From Deltaproteobacteria bacterium (GTDB lineage Bacteria; Desulfobacterota; Desulfomonilia; UBA1062), in contig JAKPPU010000215.1 in the NCBI GenBank assembly GCA_029547185.1, forward strand, positions 1-64,000: a DNA stretch of 64,000 nt, read 5' to 3'. The notes under the pieces were generated by a model, which did no database searches, had not been told where the DNA came from, and saw only the letters and a program-made list of their open reading frames with translations. The translations under genes and the position numbers were made by a program. Below, one piece after another: positions 56,345-64,000 of this stretch; positions within the stretch are counted from its first letter, which is position 1, and each line of letters starts with the position of its first letter.

Positions 56345-57316
56345 ATGCATATGAGAAACGTCATCGAGGAAATCGAAAGGATTGCTGATGATATCCAGTC
56401 CACATCCGTGGACGCGCGGAAAATCTCGGGGGAGATCGTGACCAGGATGGAATCGCTGTTTCGCAACGCGTCTTCCTTCGACACGAACATCGACACCATG
56501 GACCAGCGATACCAGTGGACGGAAAACACCTCGTACATGTGGACCCCCGATGAGGGAGAGGCGGGCTACGGCGTGGTCGCTGCAACCGGAGCGGTGCCTG
56601 TAGACGATGCCGTCAAGAGAGAACTGAGGTTGTACGAATATATGCGGCCGTTCCTCCGGGAGGCGTATGCAAGAAATCCATACGTTGATGAGACATGGTA
56701 CATCGACAAAAAATCCCTGGCGGTCGGCCAGACCTATCTGAGTCTCAGTGGCGCTCTACCTCCCGGATTCGATGCGGCAAAGGTCTGCGCGAGCGGGATC
56801 ACCTACTACGACTATTTTGGCTGGGTTGATGCAGCTCAGAATCCGGAGCGCATCCCGCGCTGGGCCCCGAGTCCCTTCATCGAGCTGCTCAGTTGCTTTA
56901 TCCAGGCTGTCCATGCCCCGATCTATAAAAGAGTGGATGATCCGGAAATGAGCGGATTTGCGGGAGTGCACTACAACCTGGAGTGGGTCAATGCCGCCAC
57001 AGTGGACAAGAGCAAAAACCGGATCATCATCGTCTCCGGCGGGGGAACGCTTGTCGGCGCCAGCATGGATGCGCTGCAGGCCATCCGGATGGAGCCGTTC
57101 GTCAAGCAGAAACCATCGTGGCAGGCATCCCAGGAAGTTCGGCACTATGTTGATGTGGAGCGTAATCTTGAGCGGGAAAAACCGGAAGAGCTGGCAGAGC
57201 TGTCACGGAAAATCCGCACCAGCGAGAGCTTCGAACATACGCTCTACGGCAGGAAATTCTCTGTGGTCCGAAGGAGCGTGCCCGAACTGGACTTCTATGT
57301 AGCAGCGCTCATATGA
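56345..57316 (+). CDS. Stand-alone Cache-like sensory domain protein
   Basis: 323 residues, no signal peptide, no membrane helix and no output domain. The central part, with ETWYIDKKSLAVGQTYLSLSG, SGITYYDYFGWVDAAQNPERIPRWAPSPF and GFAGVHYNLEWVNAAT...RIIIVSGGGTLVGAS, follows the double-Cache ligand-binding pattern normally found outside the cell in chemoreceptors and kinases. The first 45 residues look helical. A free cytoplasmic Cache-like protein under the shared operator, next to a kinase without its own sensor domain, may be a ligand-binding subunit. Function is inferred. GAGGAGG precedes the start. Confidence 0.65.
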   Translation: MHMRNVIEEIERIADDIQSTSVDARKISGEIVTRMESLFRNASSFDTNIDTMDQRYQWTENTSYMWTPDEGEAGYGVVAATGAVPVDDAVKRELRLYEYMRPFLREAYARNPYVDETWYIDKKSLAVGQTYLSLSGALPPGFDAAKVCASGITYYDYFGWVDAAQNPERIPRWAPSPFIELLSCFIQAVHAPIYKRVDDPEMSGFAGVHYNLEWVNAATVDKSKNRIIIVSGGGTLVGASMDALQAIRMEPFVKQKPSWQASQEVRHYVDVERNLEREKPEELAELSRKIRTSESFEHTLYGRKFSVVRRSVPELDFYVAALI

Positions 57317-57380
57317 GATCCGTTCCTGGGATACAGTCCGGGAGATTCTCGGGGGCTTGCCTGTAAGCGGAAGAAACAGC

Positions 57381-57401
57381 AGCTCCCTCCGGAGGGGAGC
57401 T
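57381..57401. terminator. Hairpin between convergent genes
   Basis: AGCTCCCTCC (57381-57390) and GGAGGGGAGCT (57391-57401) pair with one bulge. It lies between the Cache-like gene and the SDR gene, which converge, so it could end both transcripts. Confidence 0.4.
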
Positions 57402-57446
57402 TCAATGAAACCCGGGCAAAGAGCGGGATAATTTGTCTTCTCGGCC

Positions 57447-58259
57447 CTAATTTTCCTTCATCTCCCTGAACGGATCATAGGTCCGATAGTCTTCCCCCAG
57501 GTCGAGGAACCTTCCCATTCCGCCATCCAGCGGGATGATCGCCCCGTTTATATAGTCGGCATCATCCGATGCCAGGAAGGTCACGAGAGCGGCCACGTCT
57601 TCAGTCCGCCCTATCCTGCGCATCGGAATCTTTTCGATGACCTGGTCTCCGATGCGTGTCTCGAGCATGCTCCTGTTCAGTTTGGTCAGGATGAATCCCG
57701 GACAGACCGTATTGACGTTGATCTTATGGGGTCCCAGTTCAGCTGCGACAATAGGTGTCATGGCAATGATCGCCCCTTTTGCCGCCGAGTACGAAGGGGA
57801 TCCCATTCCGATCATTCCCATCATCGAAGCGATGTTGATGATCTTGCCCCCGCCTCTTTTTATCATTTCCGGGGCAGCGTATTTCGTGCAGCGGAAAACG
57901 CTTCCGGGATCGACTGCCATGATGAGATCCCACATCTCTTCCCTGGTCTCGAGCAGCGTCGTTCTCTCTCCGATCCCGGCATTGTTGACGAGGATATCTA
58001 TTCTGCCGTTCTCCCGGATGACTGCCTGTACGAGGTTCCTGATTTCTTCCGATTTGAGGAGATTCACCTGAACGACCTGAGCCCTTCCCCCTTCCTCATC
58101 GATGAGCTTTTTCGTTTCCCTTGCTGCCTTGAGATTGATGTCGGCTATAACGGCCACGGCTCCTTCACGGGCGAATCGCCGGGCTATCTCCCTCCCGATG
58201 TCACCGCCCGCCCCGGTTACGATTGCAACCTTGTCAGTGAATCTCTCTCTTATCACCAT
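57447..58259 (-). CDS. Short-chain dehydrogenase/reductase
   Basis: 270 residues. The NAD(P) site is TGAGGDIGREIARRF, followed by NNAGIGE, the catalytic Ser in IASMMGMIG and the Tyr-Lys pair SYSAAKG. It is full-length and FabG-like. Acidic residues after strand 2 (IADINLKAAR) suggest NAD(H) preference. Substrate unknown. The ATG at 58259 follows AGGAGG. A terminator lies 40 bases upstream, so it may be transcribed partly apart from the cluster to its right. Confidence 0.9.
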   Translation of the reverse strand: MVIRERFTDKVAIVTGAGGDIGREIARRFAREGAVAVIADINLKAARETKKLIDEEGGRAQVVQVNLLKSEEIRNLVQAVIRENGRIDILVNNAGIGERTTLLETREEMWDLIMAVDPGSVFRCTKYAAPEMIKRGGGKIINIASMMGMIGMGSPSYSAAKGAIIAMTPIVAAELGPHKINVNTVCPGFILTKLNRSMLETRIGDQVIEKIPMRRIGRTEDVAALVTFLASDDADYINGAIIPLDGGMGRFLDLGEDYRTYDPFREMKEN

Positions 58260-58298
58260 GGGTGATTCCTCCTGCATAACGGTAAGACTTTTTCATGG

Positions 58299-58338
58299 AA
58301 AAAAGCCACAGAGCACATGGTGTAATGCGCTCTGTGGC
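58299..58338 (-). terminator. Rho-independent terminator after the dehydrogenase fusion gene
   Basis: GCCACAGAGC (58305-58314) and GCTCTGTGGC (58329-58338) form a perfect 10-bp stem. On the minus strand it is followed directly by TTTTTT. It lies 22 bases past the stop of the fusion gene. Confidence 0.85.
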
Positions 58339-58359
58339 CATATCCTAAAGGAGGGATTA

Positions 58360-61020
58360 CTACATCATCTTTTGGTAGATCTCGACGCACTGCTCCATGC
58401 TCGGCACTTTCGGAGTGAACAGAGTCGGGAATTCGGAAAGAGTTGTAACTACGAGATCGGAAATGGCGTCCTCGGGTACTCCCAGCTCGCTCAGCGTCAA
58501 CGGATGGTTGATGTCCTTCATGAGATTGACCACGTACTCGATCGACGCCTCGGCAGCCTTCCTCCTCGACATCTTCGAGGTGTTGATTCCCATGGCCTCT
58601 GCGAACTCAACGAGCAGGTCCTCACAGGGTTCCAGACAGAACCTCATGACATGCGGCAGAGCTACTCCGCACAGGGCTCCGTGATGTGCATGGAACTTTG
58701 CTCCGACTGCATGGGCTATACCGTGCCCCAGACATGTCGCGCTCATATTGATCGCGATGCCGGCATTGGAAGAAGCCAGGAGCATGCCGAACCGTGCATC
58801 CACATCATCACCCTTTTCCACTGCCCTGCGGAAGTACTTGGAGATTTGCCGGACGGCTTCCAGAGCGAATTGCTTGCTCATCACATTTCGCCTTACACCC
58901 AAGACGGTTTCAATCGCGTGGCTCAAGGCATCCATGCCGGTGGCCGCGGTTATCTTTGCAGGCAGACCTACCGTGAGCAACGGGTCCAGAATGGCCACAT
59001 TGGGCGATGCCGGATACTCGCAGAGATTTATCTTGCGGTTGATGGCGCGGTTCATGACCACCGCGATGTTCGTCATCTCACTCCCGGTTCCTGCCGTGGT
59101 GGGAATGGCGATATGCGGGGTTATGGGGTCATGGAGTGCATACATCGTGATGTTGTCCATGGCCTTACCGCCCCGTGCCAGAGTAACGGCGGCAACCTTG
59201 GCCGTATCGATGGAGCTTCCGCCGCCGAGACTTACAACGCACTCGGCACCGACTTTCTTGCAGAATTCAACGGCCTCGTCAATTGTCTCATAGCCCGTAT
59301 TTTCGACTACGTTATCGAATACACCCACACAGTAGCTCCCCATCGCCTTGACTACGGAGTCCACCAATCCGGCCGCCTTGATTCCCTTGTCAGTAATGAC
59401 GACCGCTCTTTTGACGTTCATAAGGTGCATCTCATACTGGAGGCTCGATATGAAGCCCGGACCGGCACTGACCTTGGTCGGGTGATTGAAGTGGAACGAT
59501 TTCGCCGGAGTCGTATACTGATGAAGGACATTGAACAACAGGCAGCGTTCACGCTCTGCCTCCGGGTTCGACTCGATCCGCTTGATCTGCGTGTACTCTT
59601 CCAGGCCCGCTGCACCCCACTCACGGCCGAAACCGCTCTGTTTGTAACCGCCGAAGGGATTCATATCGCCGTAGTTGTGCCAGTCGTTGATCCAGATGGT
59701 TCCCGCCTTTATCCTGGCTGCGATGTCTTCAGCCCTGTTCATGTCCTTTGTGAACACGCCTCCGGCAAGTCCGAACGGGGTATCGTTCGCGATCTCGACG
59801 GCCTCGTCGTAGTCCTTGAAGGGAATGACGCAGAGCACGGGCCCGAAGATCTCCTCCTGGGCGATCCTCATGGAATTCTTCACATCGGCGAATATGGTTG
59901 GTTCGCAGTAGAATCCGCCCTTGAGCTTGGGATCATCCACCAGGTTGCCGCCGTAAACCAGCCTGGCGCCTTCCTTTTTTCCGATATCGATGTATCCCAT
60001 TATCGTATCGAGCTGTTTTTTACTCACAATGGGCCCGAACTGTGTTGTTGGCTCTAGCTGATATCCGATTCTCAAGCCCTTGGTACGTGCGACGAGCTTG
60101 TCGAGGAATTTGTCGTAGATCTTCTCATGAACGAGGAGCCTCGTACCGGACTCGCAGATCTGCCCTGAATGGAGAAACGTGCCGCACATTGCGCCGTCCA
60201 CCGCAAATTCCATATCTGCATCCTCGCAGATGATGTTCGGTGATTTGCCGCCGAGCTCGAGGGTGACCTTCTTGATGTTCTTGGCCGCCATGCTCATGAT
60301 ATCGATGCCCACTTCGGTGGAGCCGGTGAAGGCGATCTTGTCGATCTTCGGATTCATGCATAGGGCTCTCCCCACAGTCGATCCTGGGCCGGTAACGACA
60401 TTCAGGACCCCTTTGGGAATCCGGGTTCTCTTGAGCGCCTCGGCAATGAGCAGCATGGTAAGGCTCGTATCCGATGCGGGCTTGACCACCACGGTGTTTC
60501 CCATGGCAAGCGCGTGGATACATTTGTACATGGCGGACAGGAAGGGGAAATTCCACGGCACGATGCCCACGCAGACGCCCAACGGCTCTCTTCTCTGGTA
60601 ATTCATCTGTGCCACGAAACCGCTGCGGGACTTGGGCAGATCTTCCTTCCACTTGAAATCGTAGGCAGCATACCGAGAGAGGTTTCTCAATCCGCCAATA
60701 ACGGTGACGACATCGAAAATGGTCCTCGTGATCAGGCCACCGGAATCGAGCGCCTCATACTGGGCGATGATCGGCATGTATTCATACAGGAGGTCAGAAA
60801 GCTCGATGAGTATCCTTGAGCGTTCCACCGGTGGCATATCGCTCCACACCCCTGAATCAAAAGCTTTGCGTGCTGCATCGACTGCAGCATCCGCATCTTC
60901 GGGACCCCCGTAGGCGAATGTGGCGAAAGGCTTCCCGGTCCCCGGGTCGATGGCTTCAGCCTTGCCCCCTTTTATCGCCTCAACTTGCTCACCGTTGATG
61001 AACATCTTGAAGTGTTCCAT
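58360..61020 (-). CDS. Fusion of non-acylating aldehyde dehydrogenase and iron-dependent alcohol dehydrogenase
   Basis: 886 residues in one frame. Residues 1-485 are a class of NAD(P)-dependent ALDH: PWNFP (Asn157), the general base Glu255 in VTLELGGKS, and the nucleophile Cys289 in HSGQICESGTR. These match the hydrolytic ALDHs that make free acids, not the CoA-acylating domain of AdhE. Residues about 505-886 are an iron ADH: GGGSSID (599-605), with likely Fe ligands Asp697, His701, His766 and His780. It would oxidise a primary alcohol through its aldehyde to the acid, or work in reverse. AGGAGG precedes the ATG. It is leftward behind the racemase-family gene. Confidence 0.88.
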   Translation of the reverse strand: MEHFKMFINGEQVEAIKGGKAEAIDPGTGKPFATFAYGGPEDADAAVDAARKAFDSGVWSDMPPVERSRILIELSDLLYEYMPIIAQYEALDSGGLITRTIFDVVTVIGGLRNLSRYAAYDFKWKEDLPKSRSGFVAQMNYQRREPLGVCVGIVPWNFPFLSAMYKCIHALAMGNTVVVKPASDTSLTMLLIAEALKRTRIPKGVLNVVTGPGSTVGRALCMNPKIDKIAFTGSTEVGIDIMSMAAKNIKKVTLELGGKSPNIICEDADMEFAVDGAMCGTFLHSGQICESGTRLLVHEKIYDKFLDKLVARTKGLRIGYQLEPTTQFGPIVSKKQLDTIMGYIDIGKKEGARLVYGGNLVDDPKLKGGFYCEPTIFADVKNSMRIAQEEIFGPVLCVIPFKDYDEAVEIANDTPFGLAGGVFTKDMNRAEDIAARIKAGTIWINDWHNYGDMNPFGGYKQSGFGREWGAAGLEEYTQIKRIESNPEAERERCLLFNVLHQYTTPAKSFHFNHPTKVSAGPGFISSLQYEMHLMNVKRAVVITDKGIKAAGLVDSVVKAMGSYCVGVFDNVVENTGYETIDEAVEFCKKVGAECVVSLGGGSSIDTAKVAAVTLARGGKAMDNITMYALHDPITPHIAIPTTAGTGSEMTNIAVVMNRAINRKINLCEYPASPNVAILDPLLTVGLPAKITAATGMDALSHAIETVLGVRRNVMSKQFALEAVRQISKYFRRAVEKGDDVDARFGMLLASSNAGIAINMSATCLGHGIAHAVGAKFHAHHGALCGVALPHVMRFCLEPCEDLLVEFAEAMGINTSKMSRRKAAEASIEYVVNLMKDINHPLTLSELGVPEDAISDLVVTTLSEFPTLFTPKVPSMEQCVEIYQKMM

Positions 61021-61149
61021 TGATTCCTCCTTTTCTCACTACCCTTTTGTTTTTTATCTTAGTATCTTGAATCGTCCACCCATGGCGGATTCGTCTCCCG
61101 ATACCTTCATACAGCGATGTTTCCAGGCACTTCTTTTACCTGATCGAGC

Positions 61150-61923
61150 TTATTTCCATTGGGAGAAATACTTGTCCGCATGATCTTTAGGAGGAGTCCT
61201 GTACATGCTCTTCCGGCTGATCCAAGGGATGCCCGACTTCTTGAGCCCACCGAAGAGCTCGGCATATTTAATGGCAGCAATGCAGGGATCAATGAGGGGT
61301 ATACCATCGACCTCATGGATGCCGAGGGCGGTAATCGTCGGGATCCATGCCCAGCACCCGAGGATGACGACTTCTGCCCCGTCGTCTGCGAGACCCCTCA
61401 CGGTGTCCTTGAAGCTGTTTATTATCTCGCTCGGATCCACTTCGGCCCAGTTCATCCTCTTGATGCAGCGTATCGGGCGGTTGTCGATCATCCTGTTCCT
61501 GAGGCCGTAGGTGAGGGAGTTTCTCAGCATGACGTGCTGGCATTCATAGTTCGGGGTCACGATACCGAACTTCTCGCCCATGGAGCAGGCAAGATGCATG
61601 GCCGCTTCCGCGCTGCCGATGACCGGAAGATTCACGACGCCGCGCACAGCCAATAACGCCGGGTCATAGAAGCATCCCATTACCAGCGCATCGGCGCCCT
61701 TGTTCTGCTCCTCGTACATCCCCATCAGCATGGTTGTTTCGCAGAAAAGGTGGAAAGCGTAAATGTCTCCATCGTCCACATGGGTCAATCCTTTCCCCAG
61801 GTTCTTGTACTCTATCTCCGTATCCGGATTCTTTGCTTTGTTCGCAACGTCGAGGATAATTTTGTCCGCCCCGAAACTCTCAATGAGACCGTCTGTAAAT
61901 GCTCCTAAAATGGTTATCTTCAT
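61150..61923 (-). CDS. Asp/Glu/hydantoin racemase-family protein
   Basis: 257 residues. Two facing cysteines typical of the family are Cys84 (VMGCFYDPAL, like hydantoin racemase GCFGDPGL) and Cys190 (VILGCWAW). The protein may be a racemase or, as in maleate isomerase or arylmalonate decarboxylase of the same fold, act on a dicarboxylate. Its neighbours, hydro-lyase and dehydrogenases, favour a dicarboxylate or branched acid over an amino acid. It is about 130 bases ahead of the fusion gene on the same strand. Confidence 0.85.
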   Translation of the reverse strand: MKITILGAFTDGLIESFGADKIILDVANKAKNPDTEIEYKNLGKGLTHVDDGDIYAFHLFCETTMLMGMYEEQNKGADALVMGCFYDPALLAVRGVVNLPVIGSAEAAMHLACSMGEKFGIVTPNYECQHVMLRNSLTYGLRNRMIDNRPIRCIKRMNWAEVDPSEIINSFKDTVRGLADDGAEVVILGCWAWIPTITALGIHEVDGIPLIDPCIAAIKYAELFGGLKKSGIPWISRKSMYRTPPKDHADKYFSQWK

Positions 61924-61978
61924 AGAATCTCCCTCCCCATCTCGTTCTTTTTAACCAAACGCTGCAGGCATTCCTTTC

Positions 61979-62710
61979 CTAGTAATAGACCGAGGTCTCC
62001 AGGACCTTCATGTCATGGCCGGGAATAATCACAGCCCCGAGCTTGGAGACCTTTATCTGGGTTTCGTAGTATTCGCGCAGATTCACGAAGAGACCGTTCG
62101 GCCAGGGCGGATTGTGGTTGAGCGATTCATAGAGAGGAACACAGTCACCTGCCAGGAAGTAGCGGTTGTCCTGCGCCTCAACCAGGACACCCTGAAGGCC
62201 TTCGGTATGACCGGGGGCAAAGATGACCGATACGCCTTTCACGATCTCCTTGTCTCCCTCTATCGTGGTGTACCGGATCTCTTCCAGGCATTTTCTGATA
62301 TAGGCAATGGAAAGGAACGGGGGAACAGGGTTGAGGGCCGACTCAAGCTCTTTCTTCTGCACGATGAATTCAGCGTTGGGAAAAAGATCGTTGCCCGCAC
62401 AGTGGTCCCAGTGGAGATGGTTGTTGATCACGATGTCGATCTCTTCCGGATTCACTCCCACCTTGTTTTTTAGGGCATTGATGATCTCCTGGTCCTTTTC
62501 GCGGACATAAGGGCCCCGCAGTTTTGCCTCCAGAGGATCTTTGGGATCGGACCCGCCGGTGTCCACCAGGATCTTCTTGTCTGCTCCCTCGATATAGAAA
62601 GCGAGGATGGGAAGATCCATTGAAACACCATACCCGATCTTGAACATGAAACTGTCCTTATGCCTGGTTATGGTGCCCAGATGCAGCGGATGAATCCTGA
62701 TCGTCGACAT
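61979..62710 (-). CDS. MBL-fold hydrolase of the N-acyl homoserine lactonase group
   Basis: 243 residues. HxHxDH is His98-Leu-His100-Trp-Asp102-His103 (VINNHLHWDHCAGN), with later ligand regions FAPGHTEGLQG, FLAGDCVP and IPGHD. The layout fits AttM/AiiA-like lactonases. Set among dicarboxylate enzymes, it may open a lactone pathway intermediate rather than quench signals. The start follows GGGGG, and the gene runs in the same direction as its neighbours. Confidence 0.87.
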   Translation of the reverse strand: MSTIRIHPLHLGTITRHKDSFMFKIGYGVSMDLPILAFYIEGADKKILVDTGGSDPKDPLEAKLRGPYVREKDQEIINALKNKVGVNPEEIDIVINNHLHWDHCAGNDLFPNAEFIVQKKELESALNPVPPFLSIAYIRKCLEEIRYTTIEGDKEIVKGVSVIFAPGHTEGLQGVLVEAQDNRYFLAGDCVPLYESLNHNPPWPNGLFVNLREYYETQIKVSKLGAVIIPGHDMKVLETSVYY

Positions 62711-62815
62711 CGTATACCCCCTTTCACTGCTTGTCTGCTCTCTCTTGCACGAGAAGCATCCATTTAAGGTCTGTTTGAATTCAGTCCTCTTTCCCGGCAG
62801 GCATGTCCGGATACC

Positions 62816-63307
62816 TCACCCCTTCGCCAGGTCCTTCAGAATCCCGTCAATGCCGCCTGCGTTGATGATCTCCCGCATCTTTTCCGGCAGAGGTGATGCA
62901 AAAAACTCCTGTCCGGTCGATTTCACAATTACCCGGCCGCTGTCGAGGGAAACGCTGATCTGGTCCACGCCCCTGTCTATCTCTGAAATGCCCTTCACGG
63001 TCAGGGATGGTAACCCGACGGCGATAGCGTTGCGGAAGAAAATGCGTGCAAAGTCTTCGGCCAGGATGCATCCGATCCCCAGGTGTTTGAGTACCTGCGG
63101 GGCCATCTCACGACTCGATCCACACCCGAAATTCTTGCCTGCCACGATGATATCACCGGCCTTCACGTTCCTGACGAATGAAGGCTCGATGGCCTCGAAG
63201 ACGTGTTTCGCCTGCTCTTCCAGCGTTGCCATGAGATACTGCCCGGGAACAATGAGATCGGTATCGATGTTGTTTCCGAAAATCCATGCCTTGCCCTGAA
63301 TAATCAT
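62816..63307 (-). CDS. Aconitase-superfamily hydro-lyase small subunit (LeuD-like)
   Basis: 163 residues: the swivelling domain with GNNIDTDLIVPGQYL, the active-site loop GKNFGCGSSREMAPQVLKHLG and FFRNAIAVGLPSL. The family makes 3-isopropylmalate, homoaconitate, dimethylmalate or methylmalate dehydratases; length and YLMATLEEQAKHVFEAIEPSF at the front are compatible with archaeal-type LeuD and DmdB proteins. The ATG directly follows the stop of the large-subunit gene, so they form one enzyme. Confidence 0.9.
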   Translation of the reverse strand: MIIQGKAWIFGNNIDTDLIVPGQYLMATLEEQAKHVFEAIEPSFVRNVKAGDIIVAGKNFGCGSSREMAPQVLKHLGIGCILAEDFARIFFRNAIAVGLPSLTVKGISEIDRGVDQISVSLDSGRVIVKSTGQEFFASPLPEKMREIINAGGIDGILKDLAKG

Positions 63308-64000
63308 TTAAGCAACCTCCCGCGGATCTGTGATCTTCCCGGTCAAGGCTGAAGCCGCTATTGTTGCCGGCGAGGCCAGGAATACCTTTGCATCCGGACT
63401 TCCCATTCTTCCCTTGAAGTTTCTGTTCGTAGACGATATGCAGACCTCGCCGGAGCCGAGCAGTCCACCCTGACTCCCAAAACAAGGACCGCAGGAAGCG
63501 GAGCAGATAATGGCACCCGACGCAGAGAGCGTCTGCATGATCCCTTCGTCCATGGCCTGCAGCATGACCTGCCTGGAGGCGGGATACACATACATCCGAA
63601 CAGAGGGGGCCACCTCTTTCCCTTTCATGATCCCGGCGGCTATCCTTAAGTCCTCGAGCCTGCCGTTCGTGCACGATCCAAGGAGAACCTGGTCGACCTT
63701 TTCACCTGCCACCTCTCGAACCGGTTTGACATTATCCACTGTGTGCGGCAGTGCGATCATGGGTTCAAGGTTGCCGACATCGAACTTGTAGGTGTACTCA
63801 TACTGCGCACCGTTATCAGGATAGAGCTCCTCGATATCCTGCTGCCCGACAGACTTCATGTAGTCATGCGTGACGCCGTCCACGGGAAATAACCCGAACT
63901 TCGCTCCGAACTCTACGGACATGTTGCTCAGGACGAGCCGCGAGTCGATGGAAAGGTTCTTTACCAAGTCACCAGTAAATTCGATTGAGCGATACTGTGC
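63308..64000 (-). CDS. Aconitase-superfamily hydro-lyase large subunit (LeuC-like), 5' end outside window
   Basis: The last 230 residues of the large subunit, open to the window edge. EFTGDLVKNLSIDSRLVLSNMSVEFGAKFGLFP and the Cys ligands of the [4Fe-4S] cluster (LGSCTNGR, then CSASCGPCFGSQGGLLGSGEVCISSTNRNFKGRMG) are visible. It dehydrates or isomerises a hydroxy-di/tricarboxylic acid with the small subunit. Its other end and the first Cys ligand lie beyond 64000. Which substrate it takes cannot be told from sequence alone. Confidence 0.9.
   Translation of the reverse strand, partial: AQYRSIEFTGDLVKNLSIDSRLVLSNMSVEFGAKFGLFPVDGVTHDYMKSVGQQDIEELYPDNGAQYEYTYKFDVGNLEPMIALPHTVDNVKPVREVAGEKVDQVLLGSCTNGRLEDLRIAAGIMKGKEVAPSVRMYVYPASRQVMLQAMDEGIMQTLSASGAIICSASCGPCFGSQGGLLGSGEVCISSTNRNFKGRMGSPDAKVFLASPATIAASALTGKITDPREVA

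Noticed and set aside
58102-60057. 651-residue open frame on the plus strand
   Set aside because: It is antisense to the SDR and the dehydrogenase fusion genes, both of which have clear catalytic motifs. The frame is open only because of the codon bias of the opposite strand.

Overview
The window is about 64 kb of GC-rich bacterial chromosome with dense, operon-organised genes. I see no rRNA, tRNA, CRISPR array, insertion sequence or phage gene. The gene mix fits an anaerobic, metal-exposed member of Desulfobacterota (the former Deltaproteobacteria), perhaps a syntroph or sulfate reducer. That mix includes FdhD, a cysteine desulfurase beside NadA, O-acetylserine/O-acetylhomoserine sulfhydrylases, Mrp/NBP35 with NifX-like and DUF134 proteins, a CoA-disulfide reductase-rhodanese fusion, an Fe-S old-yellow-enzyme family member, several metallo-beta-lactamase-fold proteins and iron-dependent alcohol dehydrogenases. 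The lineage is inferred from gene content only.

Region 1 (1-10.3 kb): flavoprotein, secreted trypsin-like protease, penicillin-binding transpeptidase and FdhD, then a divergent cysteine/Fe-S/NAD block. cysE reads left; an Rrf2 regulator, cysteine desulfurase, nadA, a MetY-type sulfhydrylase and cysK read right. Region 2 (10.3-35 kb): a Cus-type copper/silver efflux operon (YtkA-like protein, TolC-like, adaptor, CusA-like), envelope genes (AI-2E exporter family, MltB-like transglycosylase, Spy/ZraP-like protein, two paralogous lipoproteins, GT39 transferase, MFS exporter, HtpX, DegP-like protease), and several visibly broken genes. Region 3 (35.3-44.2 kb): a leftward sulfur and metal-cofactor run (CoADR-rhodanese, Mrp, FmdB-like zinc ribbon, TrmO, MBL protein, NifX-like, DUF134), then arsR-acr3 with a recombination scar behind it, and a DEAD-box helicase.

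Region 4 (44.5-57.3 kb) is the most unusual part. A TetR-family gene lies between a leftward operon (alpha/beta hydrolase, acyl-CoA synthetase, Fe-S OYE reductase) and rightward genes (possible nitroreductase-like protein, small ORF, cytoplasmic PAS histidine kinase, double SnoaL/NTF2-like protein, NarL-type response regulator, stand-alone Cache-like protein). Five promoters here carry the inverted repeat GTATACT-N3-AGTATAC placed exactly over the -10 box. Three copies are perfect, one has a single mismatch and one is degenerate. This looks like one local regulon controlled by the TetR protein, joining a catabolic-looking operon to its own sensory pathway.

Region 5 (57.4-64 kb) is a leftward dissimilatory cluster: an aconitase-type hydro-lyase pair (LeuC/LeuD-like, the large subunit running off the window), an AHL-lactonase-like MBL hydrolase, an Asp/Glu/hydantoin racemase-family protein, an 886-residue fusion of a non-acylating aldehyde dehydrogenase with an iron alcohol dehydrogenase, a clear terminator, and an SDR dehydrogenase. 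At least four genes in the window carry frameshifts or are fragments (near 20.0, 22.4, 34.9 and 42.7-42.9 kb), so either pseudogenisation or assembly errors should be considered.
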